This document shows positions 29,560 to 39,318 of a stretch of DNA of 64,000 bases, in pieces (positions within the stretch are counted from its first letter, which is position 1; each line of letters opens with the position of its first letter). The translations under genes were made by a program, and so were the position numbers. Below the pieces are notes generated by a model. The model had not been told where the DNA came from and searched no databases. It saw nothing but the letters and a program-made list of their open reading frames with translations. The stretch is from Qipengyuania aurantiaca (GTDB taxonomy: Bacteria; Pseudomonadota; Alphaproteobacteria; Sphingomonadales; Sphingomonadaceae). The DNA lies in NCBI RefSeq assembly GCF_019711375.1, contig NZ_CP081295.1, forward strand, positions 620,001 through 684,000. The letters run 5' to 3'.

Positions 29560-29570
29560 TGCAATGCAAC
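29560..29570 (-). promoter_or_regulatory. TTGCATTGCA-type palindrome upstream of rel
   Basis: On the minus strand the sequence reads GTTGCATTGCA, starting 40 bases before the rel ATG. The same 11 bases recur as half of a longer inverted repeat upstream of the small gene at 47.2 kb. It may be a common operator or a promoter component. Confidence 0.35.
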
Positions 29571-29591
29571 GAAAAATACGTGTGCTCCGCC

Positions 29592-30575
29592 CTAAATCCG
29601 GCTTTCGAGCGCTTCGAGCAGCGGCGCTGGCTGGTCGAGCCGGAATGCGACCCGCTCCACCAGGCGCGGCTTGCCGAAGATTGGCCGGTATTCAAGCGGG
29701 CGGCCAAGACGCAGGATGACGTTGGGATGCGAGAGGATCGCCGCGTTGAGCACCTCCCTGCCCTTCGCCTCATGATGCGTGACCGACGGTTCGATGGCCG
29801 CGATCGCATCGAGCGGGACGGACATGTCGATGACGCTGCCCGCTCGCACGCGCAGGTTGCGGTCGTCGAGCAGGACGGGATAGAGACGGAAGGCCTTCAT
29901 CAGCGCGATCAGGAAGAGCGCGCCCCAGATGCCCAGCGCCAGCAGGACCCATGCCGCTCGCTCGCTCCAGTGGCTGACGAGCAGGTCGACCACCACGATC
30001 TCGATCAGCTGGAGGATGAGGAAGGCTGCGATCATCGGGTTGATCACCCGGTGATAGGCGAAAGCGGTCGCGCCTTCCGGCACTTGCGGACTCGCGCCCC
30101 AGCTGAACAGGGCGAGGCGCATCATCGCGCTTTCATGGGCTGCGAAGCGCACGAGCGGGGCGGGCAGCACCTCGGCTGCGGCGGCCTCGAACGAACGCGT
30201 GCGCCGGAAGGCGAGCGCGGCGAGCCACAGGCTCCACCCCTGATAGGCCCCAACCGTCAGCGCCATCGCCGTGACCACAGCGGGCATGGAAAGCAGCGCC
30301 TCGCGAACCGGTTGGGCCGCCGCGAGAGTGGCAACGATGCAACCGGCCGCAATCGCGCCGAGCAGTGCGCGCAGGCCCGGCCGGTTGCGCGGGGCCTTGG
30401 CGATCAAAGCCAGCGCAAGCGCGTCGGCAGCGATCCAGAGGAACAGCAGCGCCGCGGTACGCGGATGGCTTGCCGCAATCTGGCTGTGGGTGGCGAGCCG
30501 CGCGGCGAGGATGGCCAGCAGCGGCGCGAAGAGAAGCAGGACCGGGGCGAACCTGGCAGCGACGCGGGACGGCAT
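29592..30575 (-). CDS. Hypothetical membrane protein with PH-like C-terminal region
   Basis: The 327-residue protein has about six hydrophobic spans (10-28, 43-60, 70-88, 97-115, 180-200, 205-225), then a soluble C-terminal part of about 100 residues of beta-strand character (LDDRNLRVRAGSVIDMSVPLDAIAAIEPSV and LNAAILSHPNVILRL), which resembles bacterial PH domains. I do not recognise the family. It stands as a separate leftward gene, about 60 bases from rel and 90 from the M1 peptidase. Confidence 0.65.
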   Translation of the reverse strand: MPSRVAARFAPVLLLFAPLLAILAARLATHSQIAASHPRTAALLFLWIAADALALALIAKAPRNRPGLRALLGAIAAGCIVATLAAAQPVREALLSMPAVVTAMALTVGAYQGWSLWLAALAFRRTRSFEAAAAEVLPAPLVRFAAHESAMMRLALFSWGASPQVPEGATAFAYHRVINPMIAAFLILQLIEIVVVDLLVSHWSERAAWVLLALGIWGALFLIALMKAFRLYPVLLDDRNLRVRAGSVIDMSVPLDAIAAIEPSVTHHEAKGREVLNAAILSHPNVILRLGRPLEYRPIFGKPRLVERVAFRLDQPAPLLEALESRI

Positions 30576-30665
30576 GGCACTTCTCCCTTTTTCGGGAGAC
30601 GGCCTAGCCGCACTCTAGGCGCCACTCAATCGCAAGCCCTGCACGCTTCCGTGCGCGCCGCGCAA

Positions 30666-32567
30666 TTACTCGCCGTCGAGAATACGGTCGACCCCGGCGC
30701 GGGTCACCGAATGGTAACTCTCCCGCGTCTTTGCGTAGATGCGCGTCGCGATCGGACGGCCCCACTCGCCCTCGCCCCAAAGCACGCCGAACAGCGGGCG
30801 GACGAACTTGGCGCGGCCCACACTGGCGAGGAATTCCTCGGCCTGCGGAACGGCGGGATCGTAGCGGTTCTCCAGCGCCATCTCGAGCCAGAGGAACAGG
30901 ATTTCGTTATTGCCCGTCGCCGAAAGGCCAAGCGCGGCAGCGAGCGCTGCCAGCTGGTCATGGCTGAGTTCGGCGGGGAGGTTATCGAGGAAACGGATCT
31001 GCTCGGCAGCGGTCCAGCCGCTCCAGCCCGACGGCATCATGCCATGATCCGCGTAATGGCCGACCGCCGCATCGACCTCGGCAAAGGCCGCAGGGTCGGG
31101 CTTGGCGACGTTGGCGGGAAGGCCCGGCTCGAAGATCCATTCGCGCAGGGTGAGACGCTCGGCCTCGGCATCGGACGCGACGAGATTCTCCATCATGTCC
31201 TCGAGGAACAGCTCGCTGGTGGCGGGCTGGAAGGCGTGGTTGTCGAACCACTGCTGCAACCATGCGTCGAACCGCTCGCGGCCCACGATCCGTTCGACCG
31301 TGCGCAGGAAGAAGGCGCCCTTGTCATAGGCAATGGCGCTGCCGAGCTCGTATTCGCCTTCGGTGCTGAGCGCGGTGCCCGGCGCATCCTCGCCCACCTC
31401 GCCCAACGTTTCGACGATGTTGGCGTACATCAGCGCGGCTTCCTGCTCGGCGCGCTGCTTGCCGTAGACCGCCTCGACGATGCGGTTCTCGAAATAGGTG
31501 GTCACGCCTTCGTTGAGCCAGCTGTCGCCCCACACGGCGTTGGTGACGAGATTGCCCGACCAGCTGTGCGCCAGCTCATGCGCGACGAGGCCGTTGTTGG
31601 ACCGATCACCAGCGATGAAGGTCGGCGTGAGGAAGGTCATCACCGGGTTTTCCATGCCGCCATAGGGGAAGGCTGGCGGCAGGACGATCATGTCGTAGCG
31701 GCCCCAGCGGTATTCGCCGTAAAGCTCCTCGGCGGCGACGACCATCTCCTCGGTATCGGCAACCTCGGCATAGGCGCGTGGCAGGACGGAAGGTTCCGCC
31801 CAGACGCCGGTGCGCGGGCCGATCGCCTTGAAGTCGATATCGCCCGCAGCCAGCGCAATGAGGTAAGGCGGCACCGGCTTATCCATCACGAAGCGGAAGA
31901 CGCGGCGGCCATCGCCAAGGTCTTCCGGCTCGCCCTGGCGCACGCCGCTCATCACCACGTCGAGCGGCTTTGGCGCGGTGATGCGCGCTTCCCAGGTCTG
32001 GCGGATGCCGGGGCTGTCCTGCGTCGGGATCCAGGTGCGGTTGAGGATCGCCTGGCCCTGGCTGAAAAGGAAGGGGTTGACCTTGCCGGAAGTCTGTTCG
32101 GGCGTGAGCCACTGCAGCGCGGCAGCGTCGGCAGGTGCGGTGTAGTCGATGCGAATGCTGCGCGCGCCGTCGAGCGCGATACTCAGCGGGGCGCCCTTGC
32201 CGCCCTTTTCGACATTCTCGCCGACTTCATAGGCCAGCGCGCGGCCCGAAGCGTCGGTGACCCGTGCGATATGCAGCCCGTTGCTGTCGAGCACCAGCGT
32301 CTCTTCGCCCGGCTGCACCAGCAGCGATAGCGTGGCCGAGCCCCCTACCCTTTGCGCGGCGAAGTCGAGCCCGAGGTCGAGCGCGACATGGGTCACGCGG
32401 GCTTTCTGCGGTTCGGCATAGGTCAGCGTGTCCAGCGCTTCGGGCCCGGACAGGATCGGCGAGACCATCGGTTCGGGAATGGCGGTCGAGACCACCGGTT
32501 CGCTCGTCGCGGTGGTGCAGGCGGCGGTGGCGAGCAGGAGGGCAAGGCTGGAAACAAGACGGCGCAT
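30666..32567 (-). CDS. M1-family zinc metallopeptidase, lipoprotein
   Basis: The protein has about 633 residues. The N-terminus MRRLVSSLALLLATAAC ends in a lipobox, so it is a lipoprotein of the outer membrane or periplasm. The aminopeptidase signatures are present: substrate motif GGMENP, zinc site HELAHSWSGNLV, and the second-shell NEGVTTYFENRIVE with its Glu ligand, followed by a C-terminal helical domain. It is of the leukotriene-A4-hydrolase-like M1 group, cleaving N-terminal residues from peptides. The start at 32567 was chosen for the signal sequence. Divergent from the GH16 gene, with a shared 200-base promoter region. Confidence 0.92.
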   Translation of the reverse strand: MRRLVSSLALLLATAACTTATSEPVVSTAIPEPMVSPILSGPEALDTLTYAEPQKARVTHVALDLGLDFAAQRVGGSATLSLLVQPGEETLVLDSNGLHIARVTDASGRALAYEVGENVEKGGKGAPLSIALDGARSIRIDYTAPADAAALQWLTPEQTSGKVNPFLFSQGQAILNRTWIPTQDSPGIRQTWEARITAPKPLDVVMSGVRQGEPEDLGDGRRVFRFVMDKPVPPYLIALAAGDIDFKAIGPRTGVWAEPSVLPRAYAEVADTEEMVVAAEELYGEYRWGRYDMIVLPPAFPYGGMENPVMTFLTPTFIAGDRSNNGLVAHELAHSWSGNLVTNAVWGDSWLNEGVTTYFENRIVEAVYGKQRAEQEAALMYANIVETLGEVGEDAPGTALSTEGEYELGSAIAYDKGAFFLRTVERIVGRERFDAWLQQWFDNHAFQPATSELFLEDMMENLVASDAEAERLTLREWIFEPGLPANVAKPDPAAFAEVDAAVGHYADHGMMPSGWSGWTAAEQIRFLDNLPAELSHDQLAALAAALGLSATGNNEILFLWLEMALENRYDPAVPQAEEFLASVGRAKFVRPLFGVLWGEGEWGRPIATRIYAKTRESYHSVTRAGVDRILDGE

Positions 32568-32767
32568 GACAATTCTCTCCGGATGGATTTTCCGGCCCAG
32601 GCCGGTTCTATCACTCAATCACCCGGCCCTATCGACGATCCCGGCATGGCTTTCCACCCCCGGCGTGGACGAAATCTTGAAATCGTATCCACGCGCTAGC
32701 AAAAGCTGCGTCAACCCGTATGGTACGCTGACTTGTGAACGTTCTCAACGAGCTTGGAGAGGCCCTG

Positions 32768-33664
32768 ATGAACCACTATTCGACCTTCGCCCTTCCCTTT
32801 GCGCTGGCCATTGGCGCTGCGACGAGCGCCTGCGCGCACCCGGCCGACGCCGGTTCCGCGCTTGCCGAGGCGATTGCGCCCGAGCGCGAGCTGATCTTCG
32901 CCGACGAGTTTAACGCGGGCACGCTCGACCGCGACAAGTGGATCGTCATCGGGACCGATTTCTGGGTCAACAACGAACAGCAGGCCTATGTCGACACTCC
33001 TGAAGTGATCGCCTTCACCGATGACGCCGCCGGGGCCGAGGGCGGCGCGCTGATCCTGCGCCCGGTGTTCAAGCCCGGCGCGGATCCCAACAAGGAGCGC
33101 AACGCGCCGTTCATCTCGGGCCGGATCGAAAGCCAGGGCAAGTTCGACTTCGAACACGGCCGCGCCGAAGCGCGTATCAAGATGCCCGACAATGTCGGCG
33201 TCTGGCCCGCCTTCTGGCTGCTCGGCAACGACCAGTGGCCGGGCACGGGTGAGATCGACATCATGGAATATGTCGGCGAGAAGGACTGGATCGGCGTGGC
33301 GCTGCACGGCCCCGGCTATTCGGGCGAAACGCCGCTAGTGAACAAGTTCTTCTTCCCCGACGGTGTCGATGTGACCGACTGGCACACCTACGCGGTCGAA
33401 TGGACCGACAGCCAGATCGACTTCCTGATCGACGGCCATGTCCACTACCGCGTCACCCGTCCGATGGTCGAAAACTATGGCGAATGGCGTTTCGACAACG
33501 ACAAGTATCTCATCCTCAACTTCGCCATGGGCGGCGCCTATCCGTTCAAGACGAACCGGATCGAGACGCCCTATAACGGCATCCCGGCGGAAACGGTCGA
33601 AGCCGTGAAGCGCGGCGAGGTCGAGATGCTGGTCGACTGGGTGCGGGTCTACGCGGAGGAGTAA
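32768..33664 (+). CDS. Glycoside hydrolase family 16 endo-beta-glucanase, lipoprotein
   Basis: The protein has about 298 residues. The N-terminus, MNHYSTFALPFALAIGAATSAC, is a lipoprotein signal. The catalytic motif EIDIMEYVG (about 162-170) places the nucleophile Glu and acid/base Glu as in GH16 laminarinases; the fold is also seen in GRIESQGKFDFEHGRAEARIKMP and the C-terminal VDWVRVYAEE. It probably hydrolyses beta-1,3- or mixed-linked glucans such as algal laminarin outside the cytoplasm. Start at 32768 behind GGAGAGGCC; an ATG-like site 33 bases upstream is less likely. Confidence 0.92.
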   Translation: MNHYSTFALPFALAIGAATSACAHPADAGSALAEAIAPERELIFADEFNAGTLDRDKWIVIGTDFWVNNEQQAYVDTPEVIAFTDDAAGAEGGALILRPVFKPGADPNKERNAPFISGRIESQGKFDFEHGRAEARIKMPDNVGVWPAFWLLGNDQWPGTGEIDIMEYVGEKDWIGVALHGPGYSGETPLVNKFFFPDGVDVTDWHTYAVEWTDSQIDFLIDGHVHYRVTRPMVENYGEWRFDNDKYLILNFAMGGAYPFKTNRIETPYNGIPAETVEAVKRGEVEMLVDWVRVYAEE

Positions 33665-33736
33665 CTTGCGCGGCGCGCAACACATGGTGCTTGCTGTCGA
33701 TTAGGCAGGGCGGGAAACTTGTATTAGGAAGCCTGC

Positions 33737-35179
33737 ATGTTCGAGGCTTTCGACGCACTGTTTCTCGCCCGGCTCCAGTTCGCCTTCACGGTGAGCTTCC
33801 ACTTCTTTTTCCCCGCCTTCTCGATCGGCCTCGCGAGTTATCTCGCGGTGCTGGAGGGGCTGTGGCTGAAGACCGGCAAACAGCTTTATCTCGACCTCTT
33901 CAAATACTGGCTGAAGATTTTCGCGATCGCCTTTGCCATGGGCGTCGTCTCCGGCATCGTGATGAGCTACCAGTTCGGCACCAACTGGTCGGTCTTCTCC
34001 GATGTGGCAGGGCCGGTGATCGGGCCGCTGATGGCGTATGAGGTGCTGACCGCCTTCTTCCTCGAGGCGGGCTTCCTCGGCGTGATGCTGTTCGGCATGA
34101 ACCGCGTGGGCAAGAAGCTGCACTTCGCGGCCACCTGTATGGTCGCCATCGGCACTTTCATTTCCGCTTTCTGGATCCTCTCGGTCAACAGCTGGATGCA
34201 TACGCCCACCGGATTCGAGATGGGCGCGAACGGCCAGTTCCTGCCGGGGCCGAGCTGGTGGGACATCGTCTTCAATCCCAGCTTCCCCTACCGCCTCGTC
34301 CACACGGTGATGGCCGCCTATCTCACCACCGCCTTCGTGGTCGGCGGCGTGGGCGCGTGGCATCTGCTCAAGGACCGCGCCAACCTCCACGCGCGCAAGA
34401 TGTTCTCCATGGCCATGTGGATGGCCGCGATCGTCACCCCGCTGCAGATCTTTGCCGGCGACATGCACGGGCTGAACACGCTCGAGCACCAGCCGCAGAA
34501 GATCATGGCGATGGAAGGCCATTACCAGAGCCACCCCGACGGCGCGCCGCTGATCCTGTTCGGCATTCCCGACAGCGAGGCGAAGACCGTGCGCTACGCC
34601 ATCGAAATACCCAAGGCCTCCTCGCTCATCCTCAAGCACGATCCGGATGCACCGCTCGCCGGGCTGGACACCATTCCCGATGACGAAGAACCACCGGTCG
34701 GCGTGGTCTTCTGGTCCTTCCGCGTGATGGTGGGCCTTGGCTTCGCCATGCTCGGCGTCGGCATGTGGAGCCTGCTCGCGCGCTTCCGAGGGAAGCTTTA
34801 CGACTGGCGCTGGCTCCACCGCGCCGCGCTGGTCATGGCGCCCTCGGGCTTTATCGCCGTGCTGGCCGGATGGATCACCACCGAGGTGGGCCGCCAGCCC
34901 TATGTGATCTACGGCCTGCTGCGCACCGCCGACGCGGCCAGCCCGCTCGACGCGCCGGCGGTGGCCGCCTCGCTGCTAGCCTTCATCCTCGTCTATTTCA
35001 CCGTCTTCGGCATCGGCGTCTGGTATATCCTGCGCCTGATGAGCCACACGCCGCATGTGGGCGAACTGGGCGTGAAGCGCGGCGACACCGGCCCGATCCG
35101 GACCGCCGGCATCACGCCGGGCCCGACGCAGAACCCGGGCCATGAGAAAACCCTGCCCGACAGCGAGGAGGACGCGTGA
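33737..35179 (+). CDS. cydA: Cytochrome bd-type quinol oxidase subunit I (CioA type)
   Basis: The 480-residue protein has about nine membrane spans and the typical start FDALFLARLQFAFTVSFHFFFPAFSIGLASYLAVLEG, including the heme-ligand His. The periplasmic quinol loop between NTLEHQPQKIMAMEGHY and the next span is short, as in the cyanide-insensitive (CioA) group, not the long E. coli CydA form. It reduces O2 to water with quinol electrons in the inner membrane. The message continues directly into cydB: the stop and the ATG share one base (TGATG). Upstream gap from GH16 is 72 bases. Confidence 0.95.
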   Translation: MFEAFDALFLARLQFAFTVSFHFFFPAFSIGLASYLAVLEGLWLKTGKQLYLDLFKYWLKIFAIAFAMGVVSGIVMSYQFGTNWSVFSDVAGPVIGPLMAYEVLTAFFLEAGFLGVMLFGMNRVGKKLHFAATCMVAIGTFISAFWILSVNSWMHTPTGFEMGANGQFLPGPSWWDIVFNPSFPYRLVHTVMAAYLTTAFVVGGVGAWHLLKDRANLHARKMFSMAMWMAAIVTPLQIFAGDMHGLNTLEHQPQKIMAMEGHYQSHPDGAPLILFGIPDSEAKTVRYAIEIPKASSLILKHDPDAPLAGLDTIPDDEEPPVGVVFWSFRVMVGLGFAMLGVGMWSLLARFRGKLYDWRWLHRAALVMAPSGFIAVLAGWITTEVGRQPYVIYGLLRTADAASPLDAPAVAASLLAFILVYFTVFGIGVWYILRLMSHTPHVGELGVKRGDTGPIRTAGITPGPTQNPGHEKTLPDSEEDA

Positions 35180-36174
35180 TGGACCTCACCACGATCTGGG
35201 CCTTCATCATCGCCTTCGCGATCTTCGCCTATGTGGTGATGGACGGCTTCGACCTCGGCATCGGCATCCTCTTTCCCAGCTTCGATCCGGGGCGCGAGCG
35301 CGACCGCGCGATGAACTCGATCGCGCCGGTCTGGGACGGGAACGAGACCTGGCTGGTACTCGGCGGCGGCGGCTTGTTCGCGGCCTTCCCGCTGGCCTAT
35401 GCGGTGGTGCTACCCGCGACCTATCCGCTGATCATCGCCATGCTGCTGGGCCTCGTCTTTCGCGGCGTGGCCTTCGAATACCGCTGGCGCGACCCTGCGC
35501 ATCGCCGGTTCTGGGACGCAGCCTTCACCGGCGGCTCGCTGGTGGCGGCCATGGCCCAGGGAATGACGCTGGGCGCGCTGCTCCAGGGCGTCGAGGTGGT
35601 CGACCGCGCTTATGCGGGCAGCTGGTTCGACTGGCTCACCCCCTACACGCTGCTGTGCGGTGTGGGCGTGGTGGCGGGCTACGCGCTTCTCGGCAGCACC
35701 TGGCTGGTGTGGAAGCTCGACGGCGAAGGGCAGGCGCACGCGCGCAAATTGGCGCTTCGCTCGGCCGCGGCGACGCTGGTGCTGATGGGGGCGGTCAGCC
35801 TCTACAACGTCTTCCTCAACGCCGAATACGCCGAACGCTGGCTGACCGCGCCTGAGATCTACTTTGCAGCGCCTGTCCCGATCCTGACCGCGATCATCGC
35901 TGTCTCTTTGGTCCGCGCCATCACGCGCGAGCGCAACTCCAAGCCCTTCTGGCTAGCGATCGCGCTGTTCTTCTTCGGCATGGCGGGCCTCGGCGTGACC
36001 ATGTGGCCCTATGTCGTACCGCCCGGCCTCACCATCTGGGACGCCGCCGCGCCCGAACGCAGCCAGGTCTTCATGCTGGTAGGCGTCGCCATCACCATGC
36101 CGCTGATCCTGGCCTACACCGCCTGGGCTTACTGGGTCTTCCGCGGCAAGGTCGGTGACGAGGGCTATCACTGA
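35179..36174 (+). CDS. cydB: Cytochrome bd-type quinol oxidase subunit II
   Basis: The protein has about 331 residues with eight to nine membrane spans. The start [29 protein letters not shown] and [20 protein letters not shown] are CydB landmarks. It forms the heterodimer with CydA. The ATG is taken at 35179 (TGATG overlap with cydA); a GTG three bases earlier is also possible. Its own stop overlaps the start of the short DUF2474 gene in the same manner, so all three are translated together. Confidence 0.95.
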   Translation: MDLTTIWAFIIAFAIFAYVVMDGFDLGIGILFPSFDPGRERDRAMNSIAPVWDGNETWLVLGGGGLFAAFPLAYAVVLPATYPLIIAMLLGLVFRGVAFEYRWRDPAHRRFWDAAFTGGSLVAAMAQGMTLGALLQGVEVVDRAYAGSWFDWLTPYTLLCGVGVVAGYALLGSTWLVWKLDGEGQAHARKLALRSAAATLVLMGAVSLYNVFLNAEYAERWLTAPEIYFAAPVPILTAIIAVSLVRAITRERNSKPFWLAIALFFFGMAGLGVTMWPYVVPPGLTIWDAAAPERSQVFMLVGVAITMPLILAYTAWAYWVFRGKVGDEGYH

Positions 36175-36290
36175 TGGAAGAACCGCAAGCCCCGCTGTGG
36201 CAGCGGCTCGTCTGGATGGCGGGCATCTGGGCGGCGAGCGTCGCCGTGCTGGGCGTGGTGTCGTGGCTTCTCAGGCTCTGGATTGCCTGA
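36174..36290 (+). CDS. DUF2474 / CydX-like small subunit of the bd oxidase
   Basis: The 38-residue protein reads [19 protein letters not shown] and continues as one membrane span to WLLRLWIA. It starts at TGATG on the cydB stop. The WQRL(V)W(M)AGIW beginning is characteristic of DUF2474, the small protein found behind cyanide-insensitive bd oxidase genes. Its likely role is to stabilise the oxidase, as CydX does in E. coli; that comparison is functional, not based on sequence identity. It is short enough to be missed by gene finders. Confidence 0.8.
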   Translation: MEEPQAPLWQRLVWMAGIWAASVAVLGVVSWLLRLWIA

Positions 36291-36308
36291 AAGGCGCGCT
36301 CACCATCC

Positions 36309-36974
36309 TTAACTGTCCAGCGCGGCGAACGACTCCAGCTTGTCGACCCGCCCTGAAACCACCAGCATATCGCCCGGCAGGATGATCGTGTCGGGTACGG
36401 CGTGGAGGAAGTCCTGCCCTTCACGCTTTACCCCTATAACGGTCACCTCGAATTTCTTGCGGCATTCGCTGGTCACCAGCGGCAGACCGACGATGCGTTC
36501 GGGCGCCGCCAGCCGAGCGATCGCGAACTCGTCTCCGAAGCTGATGAAATCAAGCAGTCGCTCGTTCAGCAGGCGGGCGACGCGCTCACCCATCTTCTGT
36601 TCGGGAAAAACGACATGATGCGCGCCGGTCCTCTCGAGGATGCGCCCATGCTTTTCGTTGGTAGCCTTGGCCCATATGCTGCGCACGCCAAGGTCCGATA
36701 GCGCCAGCACGGCGAGCACGCTGGCTTCGATGTCGCTGCCGATACCGACAACGGCGGAGGAAAAGCTCTTCGCGCCGAGTTTCTCGAGACAACGGCTGTC
36801 GGTGCAATCGGCTTCCACTACCTGCGTAAGGTGCTGCGCGTATTCCTGGACCCGCGCGCCATCGGTATCGGCCCCCAGTACCTCGTGCCCCATCCGCTCC
36901 AGAGTCCGCGCGACCGAACCGCCGAAACGGCCGAGGCCGATGACCAGGACGGGATTTCGCTTGTTAGCCGACAA
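36309..36974 (-). CDS. TrkA/KtrA-type potassium-channel regulatory subunit (RCK)
   Basis: The 221-residue protein has an RCK_N domain (about 8-135) with the Rossmann glycine motif VIGLGRFGGSVARTLERMGHEVLGAD and an RCK_C domain (about 140-218) with VPDTIILPGDMLVVSG. It binds NAD(H) or nucleotides and forms the cytoplasmic gating ring of a KtrB/TrkH channel. A single RCK pair, rather than two, fits the KtrA type. The gene overlaps the 3' end of the TrkH-family gene by 11 bases and is translated after it. Confidence 0.9.
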   Translation of the reverse strand: MSANKRNPVLVIGLGRFGGSVARTLERMGHEVLGADTDGARVQEYAQHLTQVVEADCTDSRCLEKLGAKSFSSAVVGIGSDIEASVLAVLALSDLGVRSIWAKATNEKHGRILERTGAHHVVFPEQKMGERVARLLNERLLDFISFGDEFAIARLAAPERIVGLPLVTSECRKKFEVTVIGVKREGQDFLHAVPDTIILPGDMLVVSGRVDKLESFAALDS

Positions 36975-38292
36975 TGGGGTTCTCCTCGGGATAACGGAAC
37001 GGGCGCGGTTCGGCGCTCAGGGCAAGTGCGGTGGCAACGGTGATCGTGCCCACGCGGCCCACAAACATCAGGAACGCCAAGACAGCCAGCGCGGATGGCG
37101 GCAGGTCGGCGGTGATGCCGGTTGACAGGCCGACGGTGGAGAACGCCGAGATCGTCTCGAAAAGAACTGCCTCCATCGGCAGTTCCGTTATCGCGAGGAT
37201 ATACATCGAGGCGAGAGCGATCAGCAGCGATGCTGCGACAGTCACGGTCAGCGCCTGTCGTTCCACGCCCGAGCCGAAGCGTCGCCCGAAGATCTCGGCA
37301 TCGCGCCGGTGGCGTACTTCCGATGCGACAACGGCAAGCAGGACCACGAAGGTGGTTATCTTGATCCCGCCGGCAGTACCCGCGCTGCCGCCGCCGATGA
37401 ACATGAGGATATAGTTCATCAGCAGCGTCTCGCCGCGAAAAGCGCCGACATCCAGACTGTTGAAGCCAGCCGTTCTGGGCATAACCGAATGAAAGGCGGC
37501 ATTCAGCAGCTTCGCGCCCATGCCCATCGGGCCGAGCGTATCGGGATTGTTCCATTCCTTGGCCGCGATGGCGACAAAACCGATGAGCAACAGCACCAGC
37601 GTGGCGGAAACGGTGATCTTCGAATGCAGCGTCCACGCGTTCCAGGATAATCCGTGATGACGCAAATCCTGCATAACCGGGAAGCCGAGCGCGGTAATCA
37701 CAACCGCCACCATGATTGGGCCGAGTATGAGACCGTCTTCCTGATAGCTCATCACGCTGTCGGAGAAGCTCGAAAAACCGGCGTTGTTGAACGCGCTCAC
37801 CGCGTGGAAGACCCCGTGCCACAGCGCCTCGTCGATGGGGAAACCGTAGGTCAACGCGAAACGTAGCGTGAGGATTCCCGCAACAACCGCTTCGACAAGC
37901 AGCGTGATTTTGAGGACCAATGCCAGAACCGAGCGCGCGTCGCCTACCTCGAGACGGCTGCGTTCGACACTCGTCGCAATCCGGTCGCGAAGCCCGAACC
38001 CGCGCCCCGCCATCAGCCCGAACAGAGTCGCTGCCGTCATGATGCCGAAGCCACCAATCTGGAAAAGCAGCAGAATGACGCCCTTGCCGAAAGGGGTCCA
38101 GAAGGTCGCCGTGTCGACAACGATCAGCCCGGTCACCGCCACCGCGGAAGTAGCCGTGAAGAAGGCGACCACCGCCGATGCGCCCTGCCCGTCGATCGTG
38201 GCGAAAGGAAGCATGAGCAAGCCTGCACCGATCAGGATTGCGGCTGCGAAAAGCAGCGGAATCATCCGGACCGGATCGCTCAGCGCGCGCAT
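36964..38292 (-). CDS. TrkH/KtrB-family potassium uptake membrane protein
   Basis: The 442-residue protein contains four membrane-pore-membrane repeats of the KtrB/TrkH superfamily: TATSAVAVTGLIVVDT, FHAVSAFNNAGFSSFSD, PRTAGFNSLD, and ETISAFSTVGLSTGIT. These hold the selectivity-filter glycines (such as TGL and NAGF). It imports K+ driven by membrane potential or Na+. Paired with the RCK gene by an 11-base overlap. The start at 38292 (MRALSDPVRMIPLLFAA) is normal for KtrB. Confidence 0.92.
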   Translation of the reverse strand: MRALSDPVRMIPLLFAAAILIGAGLLMLPFATIDGQGASAVVAFFTATSAVAVTGLIVVDTATFWTPFGKGVILLLFQIGGFGIMTAATLFGLMAGRGFGLRDRIATSVERSRLEVGDARSVLALVLKITLLVEAVVAGILTLRFALTYGFPIDEALWHGVFHAVSAFNNAGFSSFSDSVMSYQEDGLILGPIMVAVVITALGFPVMQDLRHHGLSWNAWTLHSKITVSATLVLLLIGFVAIAAKEWNNPDTLGPMGMGAKLLNAAFHSVMPRTAGFNSLDVGAFRGETLLMNYILMFIGGGSAGTAGGIKITTFVVLLAVVASEVRHRRDAEIFGRRFGSGVERQALTVTVAASLLIALASMYILAITELPMEAVLFETISAFSTVGLSTGITADLPPSALAVLAFLMFVGRVGTITVATALALSAEPRPFRYPEENPIVG

Positions 38293-38334
38293 GGGCAGGC
38301 CTCTAATGCCCGGCTAAGTAGCGGGGAAGCGAAA

Positions 38335-39192
38335 TCAGCTCCACGTCGCCTCGGGCGGCAGGCTCATCAGGATCGCGTCGATATTCCCGCCGGTCTTGAG
38401 GCCGAACAGCGTGCCCCGGTCGTAGACGAGGTTGAACTCGGCGTAGCGGCCGCGCCATTCGAGCTGCTGCGCCTTGTCCGCATCGGTAAATTCGCTTTCC
38501 ATCCGGCGGCGCACCAGCTTGGGGAAGATGTCGAGAAAGGCCTCGCCGACGTCCTTGGTGAAGGCGAGATTGCGCTCGAAACCCGCATCATCCTCGCATT
38601 CGAGGTGGTCGTAGAAAATGCCGCCGACCCCACGATGCACGCCGCGATGGGGGATGTAGAAATAGTCGTCCGCCCACTTCTTGAAGCGGTCGTAATAGGT
38701 CGGGTTGTGCGCGGCGCAGGCGGCGCGGAAGCGGGCGTGGAACTCCTCGGTATCTTCCTCGTAAGGCAGCGGCGGGTTGAGATCCGCCCCTCCGCCGAAC
38801 CAAGCAGCCTGCGTGGTCAGGAAGCGAGTGTTCATATGGACTGCCGGCACATGCGGGTTGGCCATATGCGCGACGAGGCTGATGCCGGTGGCGGTGAAGC
38901 CCGGATTTTCGGGCGAAGCGCCGTTGATGGAGGCCGCAAACTCGGGCGCGAAATTGCCGCGCACGGTCGAGACGTTGACACCGACTTTCTCGAACACCTT
39001 GCCCTTCATCAGCCCGCGCGTGCCGCCACCGGGATCCTCATTGCCCGCTTCCTCGCGGTTCCAGCTGTCGTACTGGAAGGTGGCCTCGCTGCCCGCTTCG
39101 CGCTCGATGCTTTCGAATTCGGCGCAGATGCGATCCCGCAGGGTCTCGAACCAGGTGCGGGCGGTGTCGGTCTGCTCGGTCCAGTCGGTCAT
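38335..39192 (-). CDS. hemF: Oxygen-dependent coproporphyrinogen-III oxidase
   Basis: The protein has about 285 residues and begins MTDWTEQTDTARTWFETLRD. Signatures: GGTRGLMKGKVFEKVGVNVSTV, HMNTRFLTT, WFGGGADLNPPLPYEED, the YIPHRGVHRGVGGIFYDHLE core, and the C-terminal RGTLFGLKTGGNIDAILMSLPP. It converts coproporphyrinogen III to protoporphyrinogen IX with O2 in heme synthesis. Length and start are standard. It is monocistronic and divergent from pdeM, sharing a 126-base promoter gap. Confidence 0.95.
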   Translation of the reverse strand: MTDWTEQTDTARTWFETLRDRICAEFESIEREAGSEATFQYDSWNREEAGNEDPGGGTRGLMKGKVFEKVGVNVSTVRGNFAPEFAASINGASPENPGFTATGISLVAHMANPHVPAVHMNTRFLTTQAAWFGGGADLNPPLPYEEDTEEFHARFRAACAAHNPTYYDRFKKWADDYFYIPHRGVHRGVGGIFYDHLECEDDAGFERNLAFTKDVGEAFLDIFPKLVRRRMESEFTDADKAQQLEWRGRYAEFNLVYDRGTLFGLKTGGNIDAILMSLPPEATWS

Positions 39193-39318
39193 GGGTACTC
39201 TTGGCTTGGAGGATGGATGCGCGCCCGAAAGCCGATTGCGGGCCAGCGCGCATTGATTGAAGTCAATTCGTCGCAAGCAGCCTTGCCATCGCGGCGGCGA
39301 GGCGGCAATAGCACCTCC

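Noticed and set aside
29531..29809. N-terminal extension of Rel
   Set aside because: The upstream codons are Arg/Ser-rich, have no homology to Rel proteins and would read through the promoter region.
29460..32330. Long rightward open frame (956 codons) opposite rel and the M1 peptidase
   Set aside because: It is antisense to well-supported genes, has no family motifs, and has the Arg/His-rich composition typical of shadow frames in GC-rich DNA.
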